This document shows positions 54,391-62,438 of a stretch of DNA of 64,000 nucleotides, one piece after another (positions within the stretch are counted from its first letter, which is position 1; every line of letters begins with the position of its first letter). The position numbers were made by a program, and so were the translations under genes. The notes beneath the pieces were generated by a model. That model made no database searches, was not told the origin of the DNA, and saw nothing but the letters and a program-made list of their open reading frames with translations. This DNA comes from an uncultured Saprospiraceae bacterium (GTDB lineage Bacteria > Bacteroidota > Bacteroidia > Chitinophagales > Saprospiraceae): the NCBI GenBank assembly GCA_937951615.1, contig CALFBH010000035.1:23604-87603 (forward strand), written 5' to 3'.

Positions 54391-55164
54391 ATGTTAAAGC
54401 AATTCTTTTTATCAGAAAAAATAATCCTGTCGGCAATAGTACTCAATGCCGGGCTACTGTTTTTAATGTCTTTCCCCGAATGGAAATATAATATTAACCT
54501 GCAATTAATAGATAATTTATTCATCCTGTTTTTTATCGTGGAAATGTTGATGAAACTGTCCACCTGGGGAACACAAAAGTACTTCAGTGACAACTGGAAC
54601 CGCTTTGATTTCTTCCTGGTGATGGTCAGCGTACCTGCTTTGATGGCACTGGTTTTACCGATGCCTGACGTGTCCATTTTGCTCTTGTTTCGGATATTGC
54701 GCCTCATCCGGCTGGCAAAATTCATGTGGTTTATCCCGAATATGAAACATATTTTGGTTGGTTTAGGACGAGCATTTAAAGCCTCCGTTTTTGTCCTGAT
54801 GGTACTGGCTTTTCTCAACATATTATTGTCGGTCGTTTCCTGTCAGTTATTTGGTTCCTGGGCAGCTGATTTTAAAGATCCCATCAACTCATCTTACACG
54901 ATTTTTCAGTTATTTACCATAGAAGGCTGGCACGAAGTCTCGGATAGAGTGGTCAGCGGACTAAGCAATTCAACAGCAATTGGTTTTACCCGACTCTACT
55001 TTGTCATTGTTGTTTTGTTTGGTGGAGTCTTCGGATTGTCCCTCGCCAATGCCATTTTTGTAGATGAAATGACGATTGATAATAACAGAGAACTGGAAGA
55101 AAAAATTGATGTTTTACAAGAGAAGATCGATCAGTTGCAGCAATTGATGGAGCAGCGAGGCTAA
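54391..55164 (+). CDS. Ion transporter, voltage-gated cation channel-like
   Basis: This 257-residue protein has the six-helix layout of single-domain bacterial voltage-gated channels (NaChBac/NavAb group). The S4-like segment LLLFRILRLIRLAKFMWF carries spaced Arg residues. The pore loop reads FTIEGWHEV, close to but not identical with the TLESW filter of sodium channels. The protein ends with a coiled coil (ELEEKIDVLQEKIDQLQQLMEQ). It likely acts as a homotetramer in the inner membrane. Ion selectivity cannot be fixed from sequence. Confidence 0.88.
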   Translation: MLKQFFLSEKIILSAIVLNAGLLFLMSFPEWKYNINLQLIDNLFILFFIVEMLMKLSTWGTQKYFSDNWNRFDFFLVMVSVPALMALVLPMPDVSILLLFRILRLIRLAKFMWFIPNMKHILVGLGRAFKASVFVLMVLAFLNILLSVVSCQLFGSWAADFKDPINSSYTIFQLFTIEGWHEVSDRVVSGLSNSTAIGFTRLYFVIVVLFGGVFGLSLANAIFVDEMTIDNNRELEEKIDVLQEKIDQLQQLMEQRG

Positions 55165-55259
55165 GGATGTATTTATAATGGTGAAATTGTAAAATTGTGT
55201 GATTGCATAATTTTTGGTAGTCAATACTTTTTAATTTTCATATTGAATAGAAAAAAATA

Positions 55260-55323
55260 AGCCACGAATGCACGAATTAAAGACGAATAAATTCATTCGT
55301 CCTCTATTCGTGCATTCGTGGCT
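55260..55323. terminator. Long perfect hairpin between convergent genes (GCCACGAATGCACGAAT type)
   Basis: Outer arms of 18 bp (55260-55277 and 55306-55323, AGCCACGAATGCACGAAT and complement) are perfect. Inner arms GACGAAT (55282-55288) and ATTCGTC (55295-55301) extend the fold. The element sits between the ion-channel and TPR genes, so it probably ends both transcripts. Confidence 0.75.
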
Positions 55324-55401
55324 AAAGAAAAAATCGCAAAGCGATTCCCAATTCCCAATTCCCAATTTTAAACTTAAACTTAAACTTGAGCTTAATCTTA
55401 C

Positions 55402-56592
55402 TCAGCCCTCATGAATAAACAAACTCAAAATCCCTGACATCAACCCAATAAAAATCCAGAAATTCATAGGATGTCCGCCTTGTAGTGCGATGACCATTGC
55501 AAGCATACCCAGACTAATGTAACAGCCCATACTCAGGTAAGCGATAATTTTACCAGCATCAATAAGCCTTGGAAGCAGTGCAATAGGCAACGTGCAGGCA
55601 AAAAGCGCGTAAGCAAAGCCAGCAAAATGGACATTGACGAGTGGAGCGAGTACGAATAGAAAGACCAATGCAAGTCCTGTAATTCTAAGGTTGATAGCGG
55701 CTTGTTTTCTTTCTTCTTCTTCCAATAAAAAACGGGTGTATTGGTCGAAATATAAAACCATATCGCCGACTGGTTTTTTGTACCAAGTCATGGCGACTAA
55801 CACAAAAACAAAAGGCAGCAGAGCAGGCAAAACCGCTAAAGCAAATAAAACCAACAAAATACTTAGCCCGCTATTTTGAAGGTGATATTTTTCTAGCCAA
55901 AAAGTATATTTCATCAGTTGGCGATACAACCAGTTGGCAGATTTGATAGACTCCTGCATACCAGTTCGAGCAGATTCGTCATTTGGGTTCAGCGTCAATG
56001 CTTCCTGAAAATGCTGCCGGGCAGACTTGAACTTCGCTTGTCGCATACAGACCTGGCCGAGTTGAGCATGTACATCTGCATTGGTAGGATTATCGTATAA
56101 CATTTCACGCAGCATGACTTCTGCCTCTTTGGATTGTCCTCTTTGTATCAATACAGCTGACAAGACATTTTTACAATAGGAATTTTCAGGCGCGAGCGAT
56201 AAGCCAAGTCGGGCAAACTTCAAGGCATCATGCGCCCGTTCCGTTTGCAATAAAATCACTGCTTTAAGAGAAAAAGCATAAGGATCTTGTGGATCTAAAG
56301 AAATAGCAGTATTCAGACTTTTTTCGGCTTTATCATCATCGTGCAGTCCCAAATGGATTCTTGCTTTGAGGTAAAACAGTCTTGCATCATCCGGCGCACA
56401 AGCAATCGCAGTACCAATCGCCCGAAACGCTTCTTCGTATTGATCTTGCTCCATACACAAATAAGCCTGAAGCGAATGAATATCCGCAGAATCAGGATAT
56501 TGCGACAAAGCTTTCCCAATCAATTCCTGCGCCTTGCCGAATTTCCGCCGTTCAATCAGCATCTCTACCCGCGAAATAAAATTGTTTAGCAC
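55402..56592 (-). CDS. TPR protein with C-terminal membrane segments (paralogue 1)
   Basis: This 396-residue protein has about six tetratricopeptide repeats over residues 1-210 (e.g. AKFKSARQHFQEALTLNPNDESARTGM). Several hydrophobic segments follow (GLSILLVLFALAVLPALLPFVFVLVAM, ITGLALVFLFVLAPLV, YALFACTLPIALLP and more). It is clearly paralogous to the gene directly upstream, with the same length and layout. With the AAA+ gene before that one, it may form a membrane-attached complex; this is inference. Confidence 0.8.
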   Translation of the reverse strand: MLNNFISRVEMLIERRKFGKAQELIGKALSQYPDSADIHSLQAYLCMEQDQYEEAFRAIGTAIACAPDDARLFYLKARIHLGLHDDDKAEKSLNTAISLDPQDPYAFSLKAVILLQTERAHDALKFARLGLSLAPENSYCKNVLSAVLIQRGQSKEAEVMLREMLYDNPTNADVHAQLGQVCMRQAKFKSARQHFQEALTLNPNDESARTGMQESIKSANWLYRQLMKYTFWLEKYHLQNSGLSILLVLFALAVLPALLPFVFVLVAMTWYKKPVGDMVLYFDQYTRFLLEEEERKQAAINLRITGLALVFLFVLAPLVNVHFAGFAYALFACTLPIALLPRLIDAGKIIAYLSMGCYISLGMLAMVIALQGGHPMNFWIFIGLMSGILSLFIHEG

Positions 56593-56891
56593 AAATTAAT
56601 TACGAATTACGAATTACGAATGATTTAATTATGAAACCCACAAGCCACTTGAATATCGAATGTCGAAGTAATTGAACAACCCGCAACCCAAGAAAGGCAG
56701 AATGCCTACGCAACTCGCAACCTGTCGGAATATCGAATATCGAACAAAGGAATATCGAATTACGAAGTAATTTAACCAACCCGCAACTCACAACCGCAAC
56801 CCGCAACCGCAACCCACAACTCACCAACCCGCAACCCGCAACCCGCCAACCCGCAACTCACAAACCCGCAACCCGCAACCCGCCAACCCAA
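56593..56891. repeat. Low-complexity minisatellite of CAACCCGCAACCCGC units
   Basis: From about 56780 to 56890 a C/A-rich tandem repeat with units CCCGCAAC or CAACCCGC, including variants CCCACAAC and CCGCCAAC, fills the gap. It is preceded by TTACGAATTACGAAT copies at 56590-56628. Confidence 0.75.
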
Positions 56892-58085
56892 TCAAGAAAC
56901 CGCCCCGCCAATCCAGGAAAAAGCAACCACAGAAAGCATGAGTGCCATACCCAAGCCACTATAACTACCACCAGCGAAAGCAGTCAGTACAATAGCAATT
57001 CCAAGTCCGACAAAGAGGACAGCAGCAGCAGCCATGATAAATTTACTAGAAGCCTTTATTTTACTGTCGTATAAATATACTGGCACCGTAGCCACGAAAA
57101 GACCAAAAGCCAGTCCAAGAAAACTAGTATCATTAGCGAAAGCTAAAAGTAAAGAAATAAGCGCACCAGATAGCAAACCAATATTGATTTGGGTGGTCAG
57201 CATCTCCGTTTTACTGAGCAAGTAGCGACTATATTTATCAAAATAGATGATAACATCACTAAGCGGGCCAGTAAACCAAGTCCACAAAATCAGGATAATA
57301 TATAGCGGTAACAAAAAGGGCAAGACATTCACCAAAACCAAAACACCTATAATAATCAGCCATTGATTTTGCCGCGTATGCTTTTCCATAAAATAGGAAT
57401 ACTCCAGCAGCTTGCGAAACAGAATATTGGAGGCTTTGATGGCTTGCAACATGCCCGACTTGGCATATTCGTTCGTCGGGTCAATCGCTAAGGCTGCGCC
57501 GAAATGTTCTTTAGCTTTTGGAATATCACCTTCCCGTAGACACTGATGCCCCATATTGGCATGTGTAAAGGCATTTTCAGGGTCTTGTTCGAGCTGGTTT
57601 TCCAATATGATGCGCGAATCTACCGTCTGCCTGGAACGAGTCAGTGCCATAGACAATACATTCTGACAAAAGGCATTTTCAGGACTGATTTCCAATCCCT
57701 TTCGGGCAATTTCAACTGCTCGCTCCTTATGCTGCAAGTTTAGCAAAATGGCTGATTTTACACCATAATATTCTGCCTGATATGGATTGAAAGACAAAGC
57801 AATGTCAACATTTTCCATGGCTTTCTGATAAGCATCTTTTTCAAGATGAATCATCGCTTTCAAGTAGAAAAAATAGTCCTCCTCTGGCTCACAGCCGATT
57901 GCACGTTCAATCGCTTCCAGTGCGTCTTTCGGTTTGTTATTGGCTTTATGCACCTTGGCCTGCATCGCATGAAGGTCGCCAGAATCAGGATATTGTAATA
58001 AACCTTCGCCTATCTTTTGCTGTGCCTGATCGAGCTTATTATGCTCTATGAGAATTTCAATTCTTGATGTAATATCGTGTAGCAT
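56892..58085 (-). CDS. TPR protein with C-terminal membrane segments (paralogue 2)
   Basis: This 397-residue protein has TPR repeats over residues 1-215 (e.g. DIPKAKEHFGAALAIDPTNEYAKSGML) and then multiple hydrophobic helices (QWLIIIGVLVLVNVLPFLLPLYIILILWTW-like). It is the paralogue of the following gene, sharing length and order: an N-terminal IEILIE(H)NK start, a YSYF-EKHTRQN transition and membrane helices. The pair probably arose by tandem duplication. It lies 75 bp after the AAA+ gene. Confidence 0.82.
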   Translation of the reverse strand: MLHDITSRIEILIEHNKLDQAQQKIGEGLLQYPDSGDLHAMQAKVHKANNKPKDALEAIERAIGCEPEEDYFFYLKAMIHLEKDAYQKAMENVDIALSFNPYQAEYYGVKSAILLNLQHKERAVEIARKGLEISPENAFCQNVLSMALTRSRQTVDSRIILENQLEQDPENAFTHANMGHQCLREGDIPKAKEHFGAALAIDPTNEYAKSGMLQAIKASNILFRKLLEYSYFMEKHTRQNQWLIIIGVLVLVNVLPFLLPLYIILILWTWFTGPLSDVIIYFDKYSRYLLSKTEMLTTQINIGLLSGALISLLLAFANDTSFLGLAFGLFVATVPVYLYDSKIKASSKFIMAAAAVLFVGLGIAIVLTAFAGGSYSGLGMALMLSVVAFSWIGGAVS

Positions 58086-58130
58086 TTTGGTGATTTCTTA
58101 TTGATTAATTTGGTAATTGGTCGCTATTTT

Positions 58131-58162
58131 TGAATTTGTATTTGACGTTTGTATTTGAATTT
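58131..58162. repeat. TTTGACGTTTGTATTTGAATTT dispersed repeat
   Basis: Copy of the GACGTTTG-type repeat at the stop of the AAA+ gene. Confidence 0.5.
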
Positions 58163-59459
58163 ATAAATCCAAATACTTTAAAATATCATCATACAATCCT
58201 GAAGAATTGGAATACAGCGCGTAATTGCGAGCAGTATTAAACCATTCCTTCGTACTTGGACGTACTTTTTTGACCACTTGCATCAAATCTTTGCTTGTAA
58301 TCGGCTCAATTTTACCGGACTTCATCGACTTGCGCAGGTTTTCCTCTGCTGCCATATCAATGAGCAATTTAATATCTGCGCCGCTGAATCCATCTGTTTT
58401 TTGCGCTAGTTTTTCAGTGTCTACATCTACCGTCGGTTTATCTTGCAAATGGAGGTCAAGAATAGTTTTGCGGCTCGGTTGATCTGGTGGCGGGACAAAA
58501 ATAATTCGGTCAAATCGACCAGGGCGGAGAAAAGCAGAATCCATGTGCCAGGGCGAGTTGGTGGCACCAAGAATCAGTACGCCTTCGTTTTGAGCGTCCA
58601 CGCCATCCAGCTCTTTGAGGAATTGATTGATAAGATTGCGCCCGCCCGACTGACGTAAGTCGCTGCGCTTAGAACCCACTGCATCTACTTCATCAAAAAA
58701 CAAGACACAGGGATTATTGCGACGAGCAATTTCAAATTTTTCGTGTAGTCTTTTTTCGCTGTTGCCAATATACATATCCAGCACTTCTTCCAGTCCGACG
58801 GAGAGGAATTTGGAATTGATTTCGCCTGCGGTCGCTTTTGCTATATAAGTCTTGCCACAACCTGGCGGTCCGTACATTAAAATCCCGCCACCTGCAGTTT
58901 TGCCAAATGCCTTAAACAATTCAGGATTGGTCAGCGGCTGAATAATTTTGATGCGAATTTCCTCTTTTACATTTTCCATACCACCCACACCGGAAAAATT
59001 CAAGTCGGGTTTTTCAAAGAAAATATCATCATCACTTGCCGATTCATTTTCATAATCACCTGCCTGCACAGGGATTTTGAGTTGGCGTTCTAGTGATTCA
59101 TCAAACCAATTCAGCTCTTCCTGAAATTCCTGATATCGCTCGACTGCCTCTCCAGTTTGTCCGTCTTTGATGAGCAGTTCGATATACAATTTCAGCACTT
59201 CATCCACCTTTGCCGACTCCAGAATTTCTTCGCAAATAATGATGCCAGGCGAGCAGTTGTCCAATTGATAATAACATTTTGCCAAATGAATTTTAGCATC
59301 CAGATCACCTTCTTTTTGAATAATGATTTTAAAATGTTCTTTAGCTTTATCGTATTCGCCAAAAGAAAACCAGCCTTTAGCCACCTGCACCCGCAGGATA
59401 CTGTTATTAGGAGAAGCCTGTATCGCGGTTTCGAGGGCTTCTAATGTTGTTTTGTCCAT
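58161..59459 (-). CDS. AAA+ ATPase with N-terminal TPR region
   Basis: The start at 59459 (MDKTTLEALETA) gives 432 residues. Residues 1-140 contain helical TPR-like repeats (VAKGWFSFGEYDKAKEHFKIIIQKEGD). The AAA domain follows, with Walker A GPPGCGKT at 197-204, Walker B at D256-E257 (CVLFFDEVDAVG), sensor motif GATNSPWHMDSAFLRPGRFD, and a C-terminal helical lid. This is Cdc48/FtsH-like AAA architecture without a protease domain. Its position before two TPR-membrane genes suggests a shared remodelling role. Confidence 0.88.
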   Translation of the reverse strand: MDKTTLEALETAIQASPNNSILRVQVAKGWFSFGEYDKAKEHFKIIIQKEGDLDAKIHLAKCYYQLDNCSPGIIICEEILESAKVDEVLKLYIELLIKDGQTGEAVERYQEFQEELNWFDESLERQLKIPVQAGDYENESASDDDIFFEKPDLNFSGVGGMENVKEEIRIKIIQPLTNPELFKAFGKTAGGGILMYGPPGCGKTYIAKATAGEINSKFLSVGLEEVLDMYIGNSEKRLHEKFEIARRNNPCVLFFDEVDAVGSKRSDLRQSGGRNLINQFLKELDGVDAQNEGVLILGATNSPWHMDSAFLRPGRFDRIIFVPPPDQPSRKTILDLHLQDKPTVDVDTEKLAQKTDGFSGADIKLLIDMAAEENLRKSMKSGKIEPITSKDLMQVVKKVRPSTKEWFNTARNYALYSNSSGLYDDILKYLDL

Positions 59460-59514
59460 ATTGTTTTTTCTTGTCTTAAAAAAGCCTGCAAAAATACAAA
59501 CTAAAATTTGAAAA

Positions 59515-60306
59515 TCAAGTGTTTGTAGCAATGCTTTCCCGCAATTGCCCAAAATACTCAACAGACTTCAACAAACGATTGCCATACCAGGAAAATAACT
59601 CACCGTCCACGACCATCACCTGCGCATCAGGGCAAATGGCACGAAATTCCTCAATATGCTGCGCTTTAAATGGATAAGGCTCGGAAGACAAGAGAATGAC
59701 CTGCGGATTCAATTGCCGAAGTTCATCGGCTGAAGTTTCTGGATAACGACTGCGATGGATGTATGCATTTTCAAAACCAGCAAGGCGGAGCATTTCATGT
59801 ACAAAAGTATCCCCAGCACAGACCATGAGTGGCTGTCGCCAAATGAAGTAAGCCGCGCGGTATTTTTCTTTGATTGGAAACGTGTTGAATTGCTGTCGCA
59901 AAGTATCGACAAGCAGGTTGGCTGCTGTTGATTTGCCGATCAGTTTACCAATTTGACCTATCATATCGAGGGCATCGTCTAGCGTTTTTATATCACTCAT
60001 CCAGACGGGATATTGGGTGGCGAGTTGCTCTATCTGGCTTTGTTCATTTTCTTCTTTGTTGCCAATAATCAGGTCGGGCTGAAGCGCAGCAATTTTATCA
60101 AAATGAAATTGCTTGGTGCCGCCAATTCTGGTTTTGCTTCTAAACTGTTCTGCCGGATGAATACAAAATTTTGTAATGCCAATAACTTCTATAGTTAAGC
60201 CTAAATAAAACAACAACTCCGTCTGAGAAGGGACAAGTGAAATGATGCGTTGCGGATGCTCAGGCACAGCAACTTGCCGATTCATCTGGTCGATTACAGT
60301 TTTCAT
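59515..60306 (-). CDS. ABC-type cobalamin/metal-receptor-like substrate-binding protein
   Basis: This 263-residue protein resembles the helical-backbone metal receptor (BtuF/TroA-like) fold: RIISLVPSQTELLFYLGL, DLIIGNKEENEQSQIEQLA and the long inter-lobe helix region. It lacks a signal peptide (MKTVIDQMNRQVAVPEHP), so it might be a cytosolic homologue. The enzyme-like C-terminal lobe reads LNPQVILLSSEPYPF. Vitamin B12 binding is possible but unproven. It is divergent from the DUF1571 gene. Confidence 0.75.
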   Translation of the reverse strand: MKTVIDQMNRQVAVPEHPQRIISLVPSQTELLFYLGLTIEVIGITKFCIHPAEQFRSKTRIGGTKQFHFDKIAALQPDLIIGNKEENEQSQIEQLATQYPVWMSDIKTLDDALDMIGQIGKLIGKSTAANLLVDTLRQQFNTFPIKEKYRAAYFIWRQPLMVCAGDTFVHEMLRLAGFENAYIHRSRYPETSADELRQLNPQVILLSSEPYPFKAQHIEEFRAICPDAQVMVVDGELFSWYGNRLLKSVEYFGQLRESIATNT

Positions 60307-60495
60307 AATGTAGTATTTTGGTTGATTGTCTTGTTACGAAATAGGTTGTCCTAAAATTAACAAATATCTCAAGTTTCAGAAGTCCAATACAAGTTGATTG
60401 TCGTCTATAAGACATCATGTTTTTTAGATAATTTTGAACTTTGGCAAACTTCTTGACTATAAGAAGGTGTTTTAAAACACAAGCTAAAAAACAAT

Positions 60496-61338
60496 ATGAA
60501 AAAAGTATTCTTTTTATTCCTGTTATGTTGTGCAGGAACGATGACACAGGCGCAAACTGCCCGAACGATACTCGATGAAATGTTAGTGGCAATTGATCAT
60601 GCAAATACACTGACGTATACCATGAATGCCCAAGAGCGTTATGGAAGTAAAATGATTAAATCCGAGATGGATTTTAAAGTTCAGGTATCGCCTGCACGGG
60701 TCTATATGAAACAACTGGCACCCAAAGAGAATGAGGGAATCGAAGTATTGTGGAGTGAAGGAATGAATAATAACAAAGCCCTCGTAAATCCGAATGGTTT
60801 TCCTTACGTCAATGTGAGTTTTAGCCCCTATAATTCAATGATGAGAAAGACAAGTCATCATACGATAACGACTGCTGGTTTTGAACATCCTGCAAAAATA
60901 TTGAGAAATGGCTTGAAAGCAGCAGGGGATAATTTTAATCAACATTTTGTGTTAGATGGTGAAGTGACCTGGAAAGGGAAATCATGTTATAAAATACTTT
61001 GTCTTCAACCCGATTTTAAATATGTATCTTACACGCTGACTAAAGACGAATACTTATATGACATTGCATATAAACAAATGGTCAGTGAACAGATGATTGC
61101 AGAAGCCAATAAGTTGAGCCTTTCGGCAAAAGTAAGGGCAGGGAAAACAATTCGAGTACCCAATTTTTACGCTAAGAAGATTATCTTTTATATTGACAAA
61201 GAAACAATGTTTCCAATCTATCAGGAAATACACGACGATAAAGGATTATACGAAACCTATGAGTTCAATAAGCTTGTTGTAAATCCACGTTTTTCAGGAG
61301 ATGAATTCACAGAAGATTGTAAGTCTTATGACTTTTAG
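60496..61338 (+). CDS. DUF1571 domain-containing secreted protein
   Basis: This 280-residue protein has a signal peptide (ending TMTQAQ). The body belongs to the DUF1571 family (YTMNAQERYGSKMIKSEMDFKVQVSPARVYMKQLAPKENEGIEVLW-like). A later section reads KTIRVPNFYAKKIIFYIDK. Such proteins often bind lipid or act at the envelope. No catalytic residues are evident. It may be co-transcribed with the rfbD gene 24 bp downstream. Confidence 0.8.
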   Translation: MKKVFFLFLLCCAGTMTQAQTARTILDEMLVAIDHANTLTYTMNAQERYGSKMIKSEMDFKVQVSPARVYMKQLAPKENEGIEVLWSEGMNNNKALVNPNGFPYVNVSFSPYNSMMRKTSHHTITTAGFEHPAKILRNGLKAAGDNFNQHFVLDGEVTWKGKSCYKILCLQPDFKYVSYTLTKDEYLYDIAYKQMVSEQMIAEANKLSLSAKVRAGKTIRVPNFYAKKIIFYIDKETMFPIYQEIHDDKGLYETYEFNKLVVNPRFSGDEFTEDCKSYDF

Positions 61339-61362
61339 TAATGACAAATAAGAAGATGATAA

Positions 61363-62253
61363 ATGGTAAATGATAAAAGTGAGATAAAACGAATACTGAT
61401 AACCGGTGCAAATGGACAGGTAGGGCGCGAACTGAAAGTCTTGGCAGAATTCTATCCCGACTGGGAATTTTATTTCACAGGATCAGAAGATTTGGATATT
61501 ACGGAGGCCTCATCTGTTCAGCAATTTTTTGACCAACACCAAATTAATACCTGCATCAACTGTGCAGCCTATACCGCAGTGGATAAGGCAGAAACAGATG
61601 AAAAAACTGCCCGACTAGTCAATGTAGCCGGCGTAGAAAATCTGGCAAAAACCTGTGCAATCTCAAAAGCGACACTCATTCATTACTCAACGGATTATGT
61701 GTATCATGGTCATCAAAATCGTCCTTATCAGGAAACTGATGCGACTAACCCGCAAGGTGTTTATGCTACAACAAAACTAGAAGGCGACTTAAAAGCACTG
61801 GCTATTCATCCACATACATTGGTGATTCGTACTTCCTGGGTCTATTCTTCTTTTGGACATAATTTTGTAAAAACCATGCTTCGTCTTGGAGCAGATCGGG
61901 ATAAACTGACCGTCATTTTTGATCAAATTGGTACGCCGACTTATGCGCGAGATATTGCAGCAGCTACTTTACTAATACTAGAAAAACTGGATACTTTAAG
62001 TATCTCCGAAGTCGCCGGTATTTATCATTATAGCAATGAAGGCATAGCTTCCTGGTACGATTTCGCCAAAGCGATTTTTGAACTGCGTAATATTTCCTGC
62101 CATGTATTGCCCATAGAAACAAAAGACTACCCAACCCCGGCAGCTCGCCCGCATTTTAGTGTACTCAATAAAGCGAAGATTAAAACAACTTTTGGGCTGG
62201 AGATACCGCATTGGCGGGAGAGTTTGGAGAATTGTTTGAAGGAACTGGAATGA
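61363..62253 (+). CDS. rfbD: dTDP-4-dehydrorhamnose reductase
   Basis: This 296-residue extended SDR has the NADPH motif G15-A-N-G-Q-V-G21 and the active-site Tyr/Lys pair Y134-x3-K138 (YATTK). It has the DVSTDYVY-like segment (YSTDYVYHG) and a C-terminal substrate-binding section (ARPHFSVLNKAKIKTTFGLEIPHWRESL). It makes dTDP-L-rhamnose, a sugar for surface polysaccharide. Other rml genes are outside the window. Confidence 0.93.
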   Translation: MVNDKSEIKRILITGANGQVGRELKVLAEFYPDWEFYFTGSEDLDITEASSVQQFFDQHQINTCINCAAYTAVDKAETDEKTARLVNVAGVENLAKTCAISKATLIHYSTDYVYHGHQNRPYQETDATNPQGVYATTKLEGDLKALAIHPHTLVIRTSWVYSSFGHNFVKTMLRLGADRDKLTVIFDQIGTPTYARDIAAATLLILEKLDTLSISEVAGIYHYSNEGIASWYDFAKAIFELRNISCHVLPIETKDYPTPAARPHFSVLNKAKIKTTFGLEIPHWRESLENCLKELE

Positions 62254-62303
62254 GCTAATTGTTGTTTTGGTTTGCGCATCGGGGCGTTTTTTTGAACCAC
62301 TAG

Positions 62304-62322
62304 TTCCGATAGCCATCGGGAA
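62304..62322. repeat. TTCCGATAGCCATCGGGAA hairpin copy
   Basis: Third copy of the TCCCGAT...ATCGGGA hairpin family. Confidence 0.55.
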
Positions 62323-62438
62323 AAGGGCACTAAGAAGGGAACGATTTGTCAATCAACTCAATGACCTAATCAACTCAATAACAGAATTAACTCAATCAAC
62401 ACAATCACTTAGTTTTACAGAATCCGTACCTTTGCCCC

